Assembly (NCBI GenBank): GCA_944474755.1
Contig: OX104119.1
Location: 87,238,896 to 87,302,895 of the forward strand
DNA length: 64,000 nucleotides
Reading direction: 5' to 3'
DNA from: Limnoperna fortunei
Lineage: Eukaryota; Mollusca; Bivalvia; Mytilida; Modiolidae
Shown here: in pieces, positions 23,830 through 33,020 of the stretch
How the letters are laid out: the number at the start of each line of letters is the position of its first letter
How positions within the stretch are numbered: position 1 is the stretch's first letter
The notes under the pieces: model-generated
Databases searched by the model: none
What the model was told of the DNA's origin: nothing
The model's input: the letters and a program-made list of their open reading frames with translations, nothing else
Translations under genes and position numbers: made by a program

Positions 23830-24462
23830 GTGTGCTTGCATTTTTTACGGAAATCAGTCGACAGTAGTTCTCCCAATTTAAATGACAGAGGACCAACCGT
23901 TTTAAGATCATGTTTTAATCAACTAAGAAATATTGGGAAAATTCGATCTTACATAACAGACAGTGCTTGTAAAACTCTCGTATGTTCGCTAATTACATCA
24001 AGACTGGACTATGGTAACGCACTTATGTATGGAATCAGTTCAACATTACTAAATAAATTACAGAGAGTTCAGAATGCAGCGGCACATATGATCGCTCGAC
24101 GCAGGAAATATGACCATATAAGGCCAGTTCTTATAGATCTTCACTGGCTACCAGTAAAATTTCGCTGTGAATTCAAACTTCTTGTGTACGTGTTTAAGTC
24201 GCTCCAAGGAACAGCTCCTAAATATCTTCAAGAACTTCTGACTGTATACAAGCCGACTCGATCCTTACGTTCCGAAAATAATATACGAATTCAGACGCCA
24301 CGAGTGAAAACAAAAACATATGGCTCGCGCAGATTTGACATGGCAGGTGCTACCCTATGGATCAATCTTCCCAGTGAATTGAAAGTGTTAGACAGCCTCG
24401 ATGCTTTTAAATCACAACTTAAGACTCATTTATTTCGTTTGGCTTACTCTGACTTTTTATAG
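23830..24462 (+). pseudogene. LINE reverse transcriptase C-terminal fragment
   Basis: A 210-codon open frame lacking the reverse transcriptase catalytic core but containing the downstream region: FNQLRNIGKIRSYIT, CSLITSRLDYGNALMYGIS, KLQRVQNAAAHMIARRRKYD, DLHWLPV, KSLQGTAPKYLQELL, KTYGSRRFDMAGATLW and, at the end, FKSQLKTHLFRLAYSDFL. These are standard blocks of the thumb and C-terminal region of CR1/Jockey-like LINE proteins. The frame is unusually intact for a truncated copy, ends at its natural stop and was cut off from its 3' terminus by LINE B. It encodes no functional protein by itself. Confidence 0.88.
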
Positions 24463-24763
24463 ATTTTTACTAGACATTAGAAACTTTTTCTTACTATAGA
24501 ACTCAGAAAACGTTCTTGTATCCATTTTTTGTTTTAGTTTCATAGTCCTCTATCTGATTTTATTCTCTCATTTAAACTTTTGGACACTTCTATAAATTTT
24601 TAATTTTTGTTACTTACATATTCTTAAATAATTCTGCACTTAAGATTAATGTTTTATAGCTTTTCCATTTTTAGGATCAACTTAATTTTACACTTTACTG
24701 ATTCTTTCTTTATTTAAGACTTGTAAAGTAATGCTTTAAAGGTAAAGATAAATTTTATTTAAA

Positions 24764-24812
24764 GTCGGGTTTATAACAATGAACATAAGCTCTGTAGAGC
24801 TTTTATACCGAC
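24764..24812 (-). repeat. 3'-terminal stem-loop of LINE B
   Basis: GTCGG...TTATA pairs with TATAA/CCGAC and encloses a second perfect hairpin, AAGCTC TGTA GAGCTT. Its position at the 3' end of the LINE suggests the recognition structure for the element's own reverse transcriptase; that role is an inference. Confidence 0.55.
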
Positions 24813-25291
24813 ATACATGTAATAAATACATCACAAAGACATATAGCAACAGTAAAATATAGCACATAGTCAGAAGTAAGACAGATACACAAATGCAGCA
24901 TTTGGCATAAAACAATATGCAGTCTAACTACTACACTACACATACAAGACACATATATATCATGCAGACATCACATAACATTTATAACATAAAAAGCAGA
25001 TTGAAGCATATATCATGCAAAGCTACCCTTGCTAAAACAAAAATATATGAGAAGCACTGGACAAGCTAAGAAGTTAAAAATTGAAACAATAAAAAAAAAA
25101 CTGCTACACATGCTAAAAGAAAAATATATGAGAAGCACTGGACAAGCTTAGAAGCTAAAATTTAATAAAACAAAAGCTGCTACACATGCTAAAAGAAAAA
25201 TATATAAGAAGCACTGGAAAAGCTAAGAAGCTAATTTGAAATAACACAAGAACTGATGAAATGAGGAAGGATAGTACCGGTTATTCAGTCC

Positions 25292-26640
25292 CTAAGATCT
25301 ACAAACCATACATGAACAAGATGGGCCTGTCCATGTATTAATTAGGGTCCTAAACTGGTTTAAGTCTGTCTGATCTCTAAGACTATTGGGGAGACTGTTC
25401 CAGATCTTAGGGGCTGAATACCTGAAAGATTTAAGACCATACCTGGTGGAATTAACTCTGGGTATATCAGCTGTGTTCTTATGCCTGAATTTATATGAAT
25501 TATTTTTCATTACTAAAAGATCTTTCAAGAATAGAGGAATTGTATCATTCAAAATTTTAAAGGATTCAATTGCTATTGTTCTAAGGCGTCTAATTTTTAA
25601 AGATGGAAGTTTTGATCTAACAAGTAATTCTTCATAGCTAGAGTTTTTGTCCTCGTAAATAAACCTCAGTGCTCTCTCTTGTACCTTTTCATTTTTTTTT
25701 GTATTGACCTCTGAACAGAAATGCCATGTTAATGGACAATAATTAAAGTTGGCCATTATGAATGAATAATATATTGTCATTTTACATAGTCTACTGAGAT
25801 GATGGCCTATACGTTTCAGTACATTGAGTTGTCTTGCTGCTTTTCTACATATGTTGGTGACATGGCTATTAAAATCTAACATAAAATCAATAGTAACACC
25901 TAAAAGTTTTACTTCATTCTCACCATTAATAACAGTATTACCAAGATTAAAATCAAGATTTAATTCATTTGTCTTTTTACCCAAGGCTATGGCCTGGAAT
26001 TTATCAGGATTGGCTTTCATCTTGTTCATATGAAACCACTTTATTAGACATTTACTATCAGTTTCTAAAATATTCTTTAATATATTAACATCATCACGGG
26101 CATATGATAAAGTATTATCGTCTGCATAGTTATAAAGATTAGAGTTTTCCACAAATTCAAAAATATCATTTACAAAAATATTGAACATAATAGGCCCTAG
26201 TATGGAGCCTTGAGGAACACCTTTAAAAATGGTTTGGAAAGAACTTACATGTTTCCCAACTTTTACACATTGCTTTCTGTTACTAATATAACTAGTGATA
26301 AGTTCTAGTGCATTTTTACTAACACCATAGTGTTTAAGTTTAAGTAGCAACAAGTCATGGGGGAGACAGTCAAAAGCTTTTGACAGGTCCATCAAGATAG
26401 CTCCCACATACTTGTTACTATCAAGGGCTGCCTTCCAGTCCTCGACAATTCGTATGAGTGTTGACTGGCAGCCAAAGCCTGCACGGAAAGCTGCTAAATA
26501 GGGGTTGAAAATATTATCAAAATATTCAGAAAGTTGATTGTGAATTGCTCGCTCGAAGAATTTAGAGATTGTTGGGAGGACACTTACTGGGCGATAATTT
26601 AAAGTAAATTTTCCTTGTTTGATTGATAATGTACATAGTA
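25292..26640 (-). pseudogene. LINE reverse transcriptase fragment (catalytic core present)
   Basis: From the upstream end the frame gives NYRPVSVLPTISKFFERAI, FRAGFGCQSTLIRIVEDW, MDLSKAFDCLPHDLLLLKL, KGVPQGSILGPIMFNIFVND and YADDNTLSYA, which are reverse transcriptase fingers and palm motifs with the YADD catalytic pair. The thumb and C-terminal blocks follow (LLGVTIDFMLDFNSHV, LTWHFCSEVNTKKNEKVQE, RALRFIYEDKNSSYEELL, IWNSLPNSLRDQTDL). There is no endonuclease, so the copy is 5'-truncated. A start codon at 26407 is not the true start; the frame is open upstream to about 26640. The preserved frame suggests a fairly young insertion. Confidence 0.92.
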
Positions 26641-26755
26641 TTGTGTGTATTTTATCTTATGATGTATTGTAAAGCGCTTAGAGTAATTATAATTAGTTAA
26701 TGCGCTCTATAACTACTGTAAATAATAATAATAAATAATAATAATAAAACTATAT

Positions 26756-28500
26756 TTCTTTTTGTTTAAATGTGTATTTTTCAATAAAATAGTGTTTTTT
26801 TTATACTAACGAACCGTATGTTTTCAGTGCTTTTGTTTTTTATTTGTAAGTATCCATTTCATTCATATTGATCAAGTAGCATAAACCGAAGAGCATACAA
26901 CAATAAAAAATACTACCGAAGGAATACAATAATGCAATCATTCGTCGCTGACCATATTTCAGTTATATAAAATAAAATAATAGTTAAAAATATTACATGT
27001 TGTTACCAAGACGCTTACATTACCTTTCAGAAGTCGCCATTATGAAAATTCACAATGAATAGAATCTCATTTTAAAAATCATAACATTTTATACGGTAAT
27101 GTTCCAATAATCGCACTGATTGGATACATTACTGTACATATAATTAGATAATTACACAATTTACCATGTGTCTAATTTGTCTTCAAAGTTTTTAAAATTA
27201 CATGGTCTTACAATATTTAGTTAATAGGCTGTCCTTCACAATTATTAAACTCAAAAGAAATTAGACGAATACTATTCTATATCTCTAAAACATATCGTGA
27301 CATATTACTTTTATTAGATTGTAAAGAATATTAAAAATCGGTATGAGACCAATTATTGTAAATGTTTTTTTAAAATTACATGGTCTTTTAAATATTTAGC
27401 TCATAGACTGTCTTTCACAATTATTAAACTCAAAAGAAATTGTACAAATACTCTTTGTTAAAGAATATTCCAAATCGGCAGGAGACCAATTATCGTTTTT
27501 AAATTAGATTTCTTTGTACCTTAAAAAGATCTGTATAATGACAATGTTAAAGGCAACAAAGTACTATTCGTTATATTATTCTGGTTATATTATCCAGTTC
27601 ATAGCATGATACTGACGTTCAAGTAAAGGGTAAAATATATCATTTGACAATCAATCGAGTACATCTTGTTCAATCGTAAAAAGTCAAACAGTAAACTAAA
27701 CCTTTAATAGTGATACATTGTCCTCTCATGAAAATATAACAAGTCGATATGAGTTGACTACGAAGACATTTGATCACGATAATGATATATTAAATAGCGG
27801 ACATTTATTTTGGTATTTCTTTCACATTTAGTTTCGTAAAGATTATCAGTCAGTTACCAAACCAAAAAGCACAAACAAACAAATCTATTGTACGAGTGTT
27901 TTCCTTAAAATGCTATAAATTTCCTACTATTGTATGTTGTCTTCATCTATACTAGTTAACTCGAAAAGGAACAAATGATTTTTTTGTACTGTTGACGTCA
28001 GGCATAAAATGACGTAGTCACAATGGAGACGGGAATATACGACATTTAAAACACAGATACGTGGTAGGGAGAAACATAGAGATATAAGGTCGCCACTTAT
28101 AAGGGAACCAATGACAGGAAAGACTACCGGTCACATTTCGAAGCATGTGCATCAATCAACGGATAAGATGAACATGATAAAGGGTTGTAGCTCGCGGCAG
28201 CGTTGAGGGGACGGGCCCAGAGTGTGTTAGGTGATAGACAGGAACAGTTTGAATATCTTGTTAAATCCCTTGAAGAATGATTCGCTCCCCTTACCCAAAA
28301 CAGAACTTTACAGAGTTCAATTAAAAGACCGAATTCTGCGAGCTTCTGAAACTTTGCAAAATTAGGGCAGGCGATACGTCGCCTAGTAAACAAATCGTAC
28401 CCAGTAGCACGGGGGGAGGTACGAAAAATTTTAGCCATGAAAGATTGTATTGATAATTTGTTGAACAGTGAAATAAGAATTAATGTGAAATAATCTTGCC
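26756..28500. other. Non-coding region with one imperfect duplication
   Basis: About 27186-27360 is repeated at 27363-27510 (AAAATTACATGGTCTT, CACAATTATTAAACTCAAAA, GAGACCAATTAT), with a ~60-bp segment missing in the second copy. The rest, including the 104-codon minus-strand frame at 28124-28438, shows no recognisable domain. Confidence 0.5.
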
Positions 28501-28505
28501 ACAGC

Positions 28506-28753
28506 CAGGGGCGGATCCAGGAATTTGTGTTTGGGGAGTCTGGTTGCCGCTCGAGGTAAGGGGTCTAGGGTGGTGATTCCCCCGGAAGCTCCGGGAATCT
28601 AAGCATTTCGTAGCCATCCACACAATTTTTTCTAGACTCGTTTTTTTACTGTTGTCCCTTCTTTTAGCTGGCTTTATCTACGACCATAAATAATGAATTT
28701 GAAATACTCGTTTTCTCATTCCTCCTTTGCATTTTCTCTCGTTTTACCCTCTG

Positions 28754-28838
<85 letters not shown>

Positions 28839-28897
28839 CTCTCTCTCTCTTTAGTGGGGGCGTACGCCCGACACGCCTTTCCTTGTATCCACGCCTG
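28506..28897. mobile_element. 392-bp non-autonomous DNA transposon with CAGG-type ends and 5-bp target duplication
   Basis: The left end CAGGGGCGGATCCAGG pairs with the right end, whose reverse complement is CAGGCGTGGATACAAGG. ACAGC flanks the element at 28501-28505 and 28898-28902. CAGGGGCGGATCCAG is a familiar hAT-type terminus. The body contains a long CT microsatellite and no transposase. With the element at 3663-4531 this is the second CAGG-ended element with a 5-bp duplication. Confidence 0.75.
28756..28851. repeat. (CT)n microsatellite with internal CTAT run
   Basis: Roughly 95 bp of CT dinucleotides with a (CTAT)4-5 block near 28822-28838. It lies inside the small DNA transposon and accounts for the Leu/Ser-rich open frame at 28727-28963. 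Confidence 0.97.
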
Positions 28898-28939
28898 ACA
28901 GCAATCTTAATACTGCCATATGTCTGGCAGTTGAACTGG

Positions 28940-30540
28940 AAACCTTTTGGTAGAGTATCCTAATGCACGCTTAAGTAAACACGATGGACCATTCGACAAC
29001 AAGAGGCCGAAGTGAAAATACGAATACAAATTCTGACAAGATAGAGAGGATGTAAGAGGATATGAATGGGCAACTGGCTAGTACGACGAAAGATTTGGAC
29101 GAATTTAAGAAACGTAATACCAGGTATATAGGCAAGTGGCCACAAGACTCTTTGTCTGCCACAATTGTGGGAAGCCCAGAATCTATTAAGTACCAAAGAC
29201 TCAAATGTTAAAATAATATATTCGAAGCGGAGAAGTAAGTGTAGACGATCACCGTATCTTGGCACCAATACAGTCAAGTGCGAGCCAAGTCTCTACGTAG
29301 AAGTTAAGGTAAATGGCATTTTAGCCAGATTTTTGGTTGACACAGGTTTGTCGAAGGCATTGTTTGAAAAATTCAGTTGACGTGATCGCCGAAGGTCTCT
29401 CCCATTTATCAAGACATCAGTGCAGCCACCAGTGCTACACTTCAAGTTTAAGGTAATGTTGTCTTCCCAATCCAGCGGGAAATTGTCATACTGTTTTAGA
29501 AGCTGCGATATTTGAAGTACCTGCAGAAGTTATATTAGGCCTAGATTGTCTTAAAGATAACAACTGCAAGACAGATCTCCGGAAGGCGGTCATCAACAGG
29601 TACCAACTTTTACGAAGGGACGGTTGGAGGTCATAGGTTCTCAGGATATGACTAACACACACTTATCACGATCCCAACATCGCAATGCCAATGGTCTCAG
29701 AAGGAGTCATTGTAAGCAACGTGGGTTTAGGTCAGATTGGTAAAAGAATCCTACTACTGTTAGTGCAGTGGCATCTAAAGTGGACGAATTTGAAAGGCTA
29801 AATATAGATTTGAGACAAGTACAGGAAGCCGATAAAGAGATAGTTAAATGGTGGATAGAGTCCAACACGAGACATTCCTATCACAGTACAGAGAAGTATA
29901 GTTATGTCGTTAAGTCGTTATGGGCACAATTGGACACAATTGAAATTAGTGGACGGTATTTTGTACAGAGTCGGGAGAAAAGCAGGCACTAGTACCCATG
30001 AAAGAGAGGCGACGAATTCTTCGATATGTGTATGATATTGAAACAGCTGTTCATCCGGGTATTAAGAAAACATTAGGGCGAATTAAGGAAAAGTATTACT
30101 GGCCAGGTTTAAGAGGTGACACTTGGAGGTATATATCAGCATGCAATGGGTGTATTGGAGAGAAAAGGTCTGGTCCCAAACACAAGGCGCCAATAGGCCA
30201 TTCCGCAAAATTAACAAGTCGGTGGAGGAGTCTTTACAAAGTCTTGAAGGGAAATTCTGATGTAACGCGTTTATTTAAATGTGGTAGAAACAAAACGAGC
30301 CATGTAGACCATGTGGACAGTATGGGTCCCTGTAATGATCAGATTTTAAGCCGTGAAACCATTTGTCGTTCCGCGGAACATACTATTGAGAATATCGTTA
30401 AATCTGGGGCAGAACCAGATGATCGTGGGGACGAGATAATCGACAGTCCTTTTCTTTGTGATGATTTAGAAAACGGGAAGAGGGTGAGGAAATATCCAAT
30501 GCGGATGAAAGACTATGAGTATGACATAGGCCAGATGTAA
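28940..30540 (+). mobile_element. Collapsed Ty3/gypsy-like LTR retrotransposon
   Basis: Pieces of an LTR-retrotransposon polyprotein follow in the right order but in different frames. A zinc-knuckle start FVCHNCGKP at 29151-29177 runs into a stop. A retropepsin segment with FLVDTG lies near 29331, continued after a frame break by EVPAEVILGLDCLKD near 29508-29552. The integrase zinc-binding domain comes next (29998 onwards). Reverse transcriptase, RNase H and the integrase catalytic core are absent, so a large internal deletion has joined the protease region to the integrase. I could not identify long terminal repeats. Confidence 0.8.
29998..30540 (+). pseudogene. Integrase zinc-binding domain fragment of a gypsy-like element, copy 1
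   Basis: The frame shows the H2C2 integrase pattern: HPGIKKTLGRIKEKYYWPG, then DTWRYISACNGCIGEKRSG, with His and the C-x2-C pair correctly spaced. After KAPIG the usual D,D-35-E catalytic core is missing, and a charged tail ending RVRKYPMRMKDYEYDIGQM follows, like the C-terminus of such polyproteins. Upstream, in a frame ending at a stop at 29990-29992, residues such as DLRQVQEADKEIVKWW belong to the linker before the integrase. The frame from 29998 probably starts artificially at an internal Met. It is copied almost unchanged at 31621-32163. Confidence 0.85.
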
Positions 30541-30611
30541 GTAGGTGTTGTAAATAATAGTTCATTAATGGTCTTGTTAAATGAAATGTTTCTTTGCGGT
30601 AAAGTTACCTT

Positions 30612-30664
30612 TTGTGTGTGTGTGGGGGGGGGGGGGGGTGAGAGGGTGGGTGGGTGTGTGTGTG
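30612..30664 (+). repeat. GT/poly-G low-complexity tract
   Basis: (TG)n, a 14-G run, then GAGAGGGTGGGTGGGTG(TG)n. The counterpart at about 32235-32280 has a shorter G run. The G runs have quadruplex potential and are length-unstable between the two otherwise near-identical units. Confidence 0.9.
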
Positions 30665-31043
30665 TCAAAGTCCTTCGGATGAGACGGTAAACCCAGGCCC
30701 TGTGTTCAGGAACGGTCACAGCCTGGGCACGTCACAGATCCATCCTGCAGAGTTCGTTAAGAGTAGGCCTCTTGGGCCGCTGCAAAGGCAAAATTTGTTA
30801 GGAAATCAAAAATTGTTATCTTTAGGCCTTGACATTAACAATTGCAGACGTATGTAGGTATAGTAAGATAGAAGTAGGTTACAGTAGGACGAGATACAAC
30901 ATACAACGAATAGTTTCGGCTGTTATTGTTGATGATGCTGATTGGATCTGGACATGTGGGTAAACAAACAAAAACAAAAACACATCACAACGTTTGCAAT
31001 GTCCAAACAGACTCCAATGATGGTGACATACGTTGTGATGTGT

Positions 31044-31307
31044 TTTTGTTTGTTTGAATGGTGTTTTAACGCCACTTTCAGCAATTTTTCAGCTATTTCA
31101 TGGCGTCCAGTTTTTATTGGGGGAGGAAGCCTGGTTAATCAGAGAAAACCCCCCACCTGCCGTAGGAAAACTGGCAATCCTGGTCAATTAAGATTGGAGT
31201 CGAGTACACCCTGCCTGCAGTGAGAATCGAACCCGCAATCTCAGTGTTGACAGACCATGTGATCAATAGTAGACGAACTACCTTGACCACTCGGCCACCG
31301 AGTCACT
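31044..31307 (-). mobile_element. tRNA-derived SINE, copy 2 (264 bp, 13-bp target duplication)
   Basis: Reverse complement shows box A, box B (GGGTTCGATTC) and the GGCGTTAAAAC tail. CGTTGTGATGTGT flanks it at 31031-31043 and 31308-31320. About 40 bp to the left, an A/C-rich SINE-like tail followed by the reverse complement of this target site (30962-30992) forms an inverted repeat with the junction. Confidence 0.93.
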
Positions 31308-31620
31308 CGTTGTGATGTGTAATTCAGGGTTAATTTATGCCCATATGACCGGTTGATAGAGTTTGTGTCTGAAATAGGACAACAGGTTAGTGCTATTCTT
31401 CAGCGGACGAATTTGAAAGGCTAAATATAGATTTGAGACAAGTACAGGAAGCCGATAAAGAGATAGTTAAATGGTGGATAGAGTCCAACACGAGACATTC
31501 CTATCACAGTACAGAGAAGTATAGTTATGTCGTTAAGTCGTTATGGGCACAATTGGACACAATTGAAATTAGTGGACGGTATTTTGTACAGAGTCGGGAG
31601 AAAAGCAGGCACTAGTACCC

Positions 31621-32163
31621 ATGAAAGAGAGGCGACGAATTCTTCGATATGTGTATGATATTGAAACAGCTGTTCATCCGGGTATAAAGAAAACATTAGG
31701 GCGAATTAAGGAAAAGTATTACTGGCCAGGTTTAAGAGGTGACACTTGGAGGTATATATCAGCATGCAATGGGTGTATTGGAGAGAAAAGGTCTGGTCCC
31801 AAACACAAGGCGCCAATAGGCCATTCCGCAAAATTAACAAGTCGGTGGAGGAGTCTTTACAAAGTCTTGAAGGGAAATTCTGATGTAACGCGTTTATTTA
31901 AATGTGGTAGAAACAAAACGAGCCATGTAGACCATGTGGACAGTATGGGTCCCTGTAATGATCAGATTTTAAGCCGTGAAACCATTCGTCGTTCCGCGGA
32001 ACATACTATTGAGAATATCGTTAAATCTGGGGCAGAACCAGATGATCGTGGGGACGAGATAATCGACAGTCCTTTTCTTTGTGATGATTTAGAAAACGGG
32101 AAGAGGGTGAGGAAATATCCAATGCGGATGAAAGACTATGAGTATGACATAGGCCAGATGTAA
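31621..32163 (+). pseudogene. Integrase zinc-binding domain fragment, copy 2
   Basis: Duplicate of 29998-30540 with one visible amino-acid change in the tail (TICRS to TIRRS) and an otherwise identical frame, including YYWPG and the CNGC pair. It arose by the local 1.6-kb duplication and not by retrotransposition. Confidence 0.85.
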
Positions 32164-32659
32164 GTAGGTGTTGTAAATAATAGTTCATTAATGGTCTTGT
32201 AAATGAAATGTTTCTTTGCGGTAAAGTTACCTTTTGTGTGTGTGGTGGGGGGGGTGAGAGGGTGGGTGGGTGTGTGTGTGTCAAAGTCATTCGGATGAGA
32301 CGGTAAACCCAGGCCCTGTGTTCAGGAACGGTCACAGCCTGGGCACGTCACAGATCCATCCTGCAGAGTTCGTTAAGAGTAGGCCTCTTGGGCCGCTGCA
32401 AAGGCAAAATTTGTTAGGAAATCAAAAATTGTTATCTTTAGGCCTTGACATTAACAATTGCAGACGTATGTAGGTATAGTAAGATAGGAGTAGGTTACAG
32501 TAGGACGAGATACAACATACAACGAATAGTTTCGGCTGTTATTGTTGATGATGCTGATTGGATCTGGACATGTGGGTAAACAAACAAAAACAAAAACACA
32601 TCACAACGTTTGCAATGTCCAAACAGACTCCAATGCTGGTGACATACGTTGTGATGTGT

Positions 32660-32923
32660 TTTTGTTTGTTTGAATGGTGTTTTAACGCCACTTTCAGCAA
32701 TTTTTCAGCTATTTCATGGCGTCCAGTTTTTATTGGGGGAGGAAGCCGGGTTAATCGGAGAAAACCCCCCACCTGCCGTAGGAAAACTGGCAATCCTGGT
32801 CAATTAAGATTGGAGTCGAGTACACCCTGCCTGCAGTGAGAATCGAACCCGCAATCTCAGTGTTGACAGACCATGTGATCAATAGTAGACGAACTACCTT
32901 GACCACTCGGCCACCGAGTCACT
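32660..32923 (-). mobile_element. tRNA-derived SINE, copy 3 (duplicate of copy 2)
   Basis: Same element, same orientation and same CGTTGTGATGTGT duplications (32647-32659, 32924-32936) as copy 2, carried along by the 1.6-kb tandem duplication; a few base differences. Confidence 0.93.
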
Positions 32924-33020
32924 CGTTGTGATGTGTAATTCAGGGTTAATTTATGCCCATATGACCGGTTGATAGAGTTTGTGTCTGAAATAGGAAAACA
33001 GGTTAGTGCTATTCTTCAGC

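Larger units (their letters stand above)
24741..26640 (-). mobile_element. LINE B, 5'-truncated, inserted antisense into LINE A
   Basis: Reading leftwards from about 26640 it begins within the reverse transcriptase domain, stops at 25292, and continues through a 3' UTR to about 24741. The 3' UTR has three tandem copies of a ~75-bp unit (GCTACACATGCTAAAAG and AGAAGCACTGG at about 25020-25225) and a terminal stem-loop. Exact ends and target duplication cannot be fixed by eye. Confidence 0.8.
23790..26755 (+). mobile_element. LINE A remnant, split by insertion of LINE B
   Basis: The left part carries the reverse transcriptase C-terminal region (open from 23830 to 24462) and an AT-rich 3' UTR to about 24740. 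The right part, about 26640-26755, is the matching 3' end: GTAAAGCGCTTAGAGTAA, TTAATGCGCTCTATAA and an (AAT)n tail. The same tail follows the related fragment at 15-919. Between the parts lies a LINE in the opposite orientation. The 5' end is truncated. Clade is inferred as CR1/L2/Jockey-like. Confidence 0.8.
29782..31404 (+). repeat. Tandem duplication, unit 1 (1623 bp)
   Basis: Starts at GGACGAATTTGAAAGGC and ends at GTGCTATTCTTCAGC, where the next unit begins without spacer. Contains the integrase fragment, a G/GT-rich tract, and an antisense SINE with its target duplications. Confidence 0.95.
31405..33020 (+). repeat. Tandem duplication, unit 2 (1616 bp)
   Basis: Near-identical to 29782-31404 (I estimate about 1% differences), with most of the length difference in the G-run near 32245. 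The SINE with the same 13-bp target duplication is in both units, so the duplication is younger than the SINE insertion. The breakpoint GCTATTCTTCAGC then leads into unique sequence. Confidence 0.95.

Noticed and set aside
28727..28963. Leu/Ser-rich 78-codon frame
   Set aside because: It translates the (CT)n microsatellite inside a small DNA transposon.
31621..32163. A host gene domesticated from an integrase
   Set aside because: Although the frame is open in both duplicated units, the catalytic core is missing and the duplication is too recent for an open frame to indicate selection.
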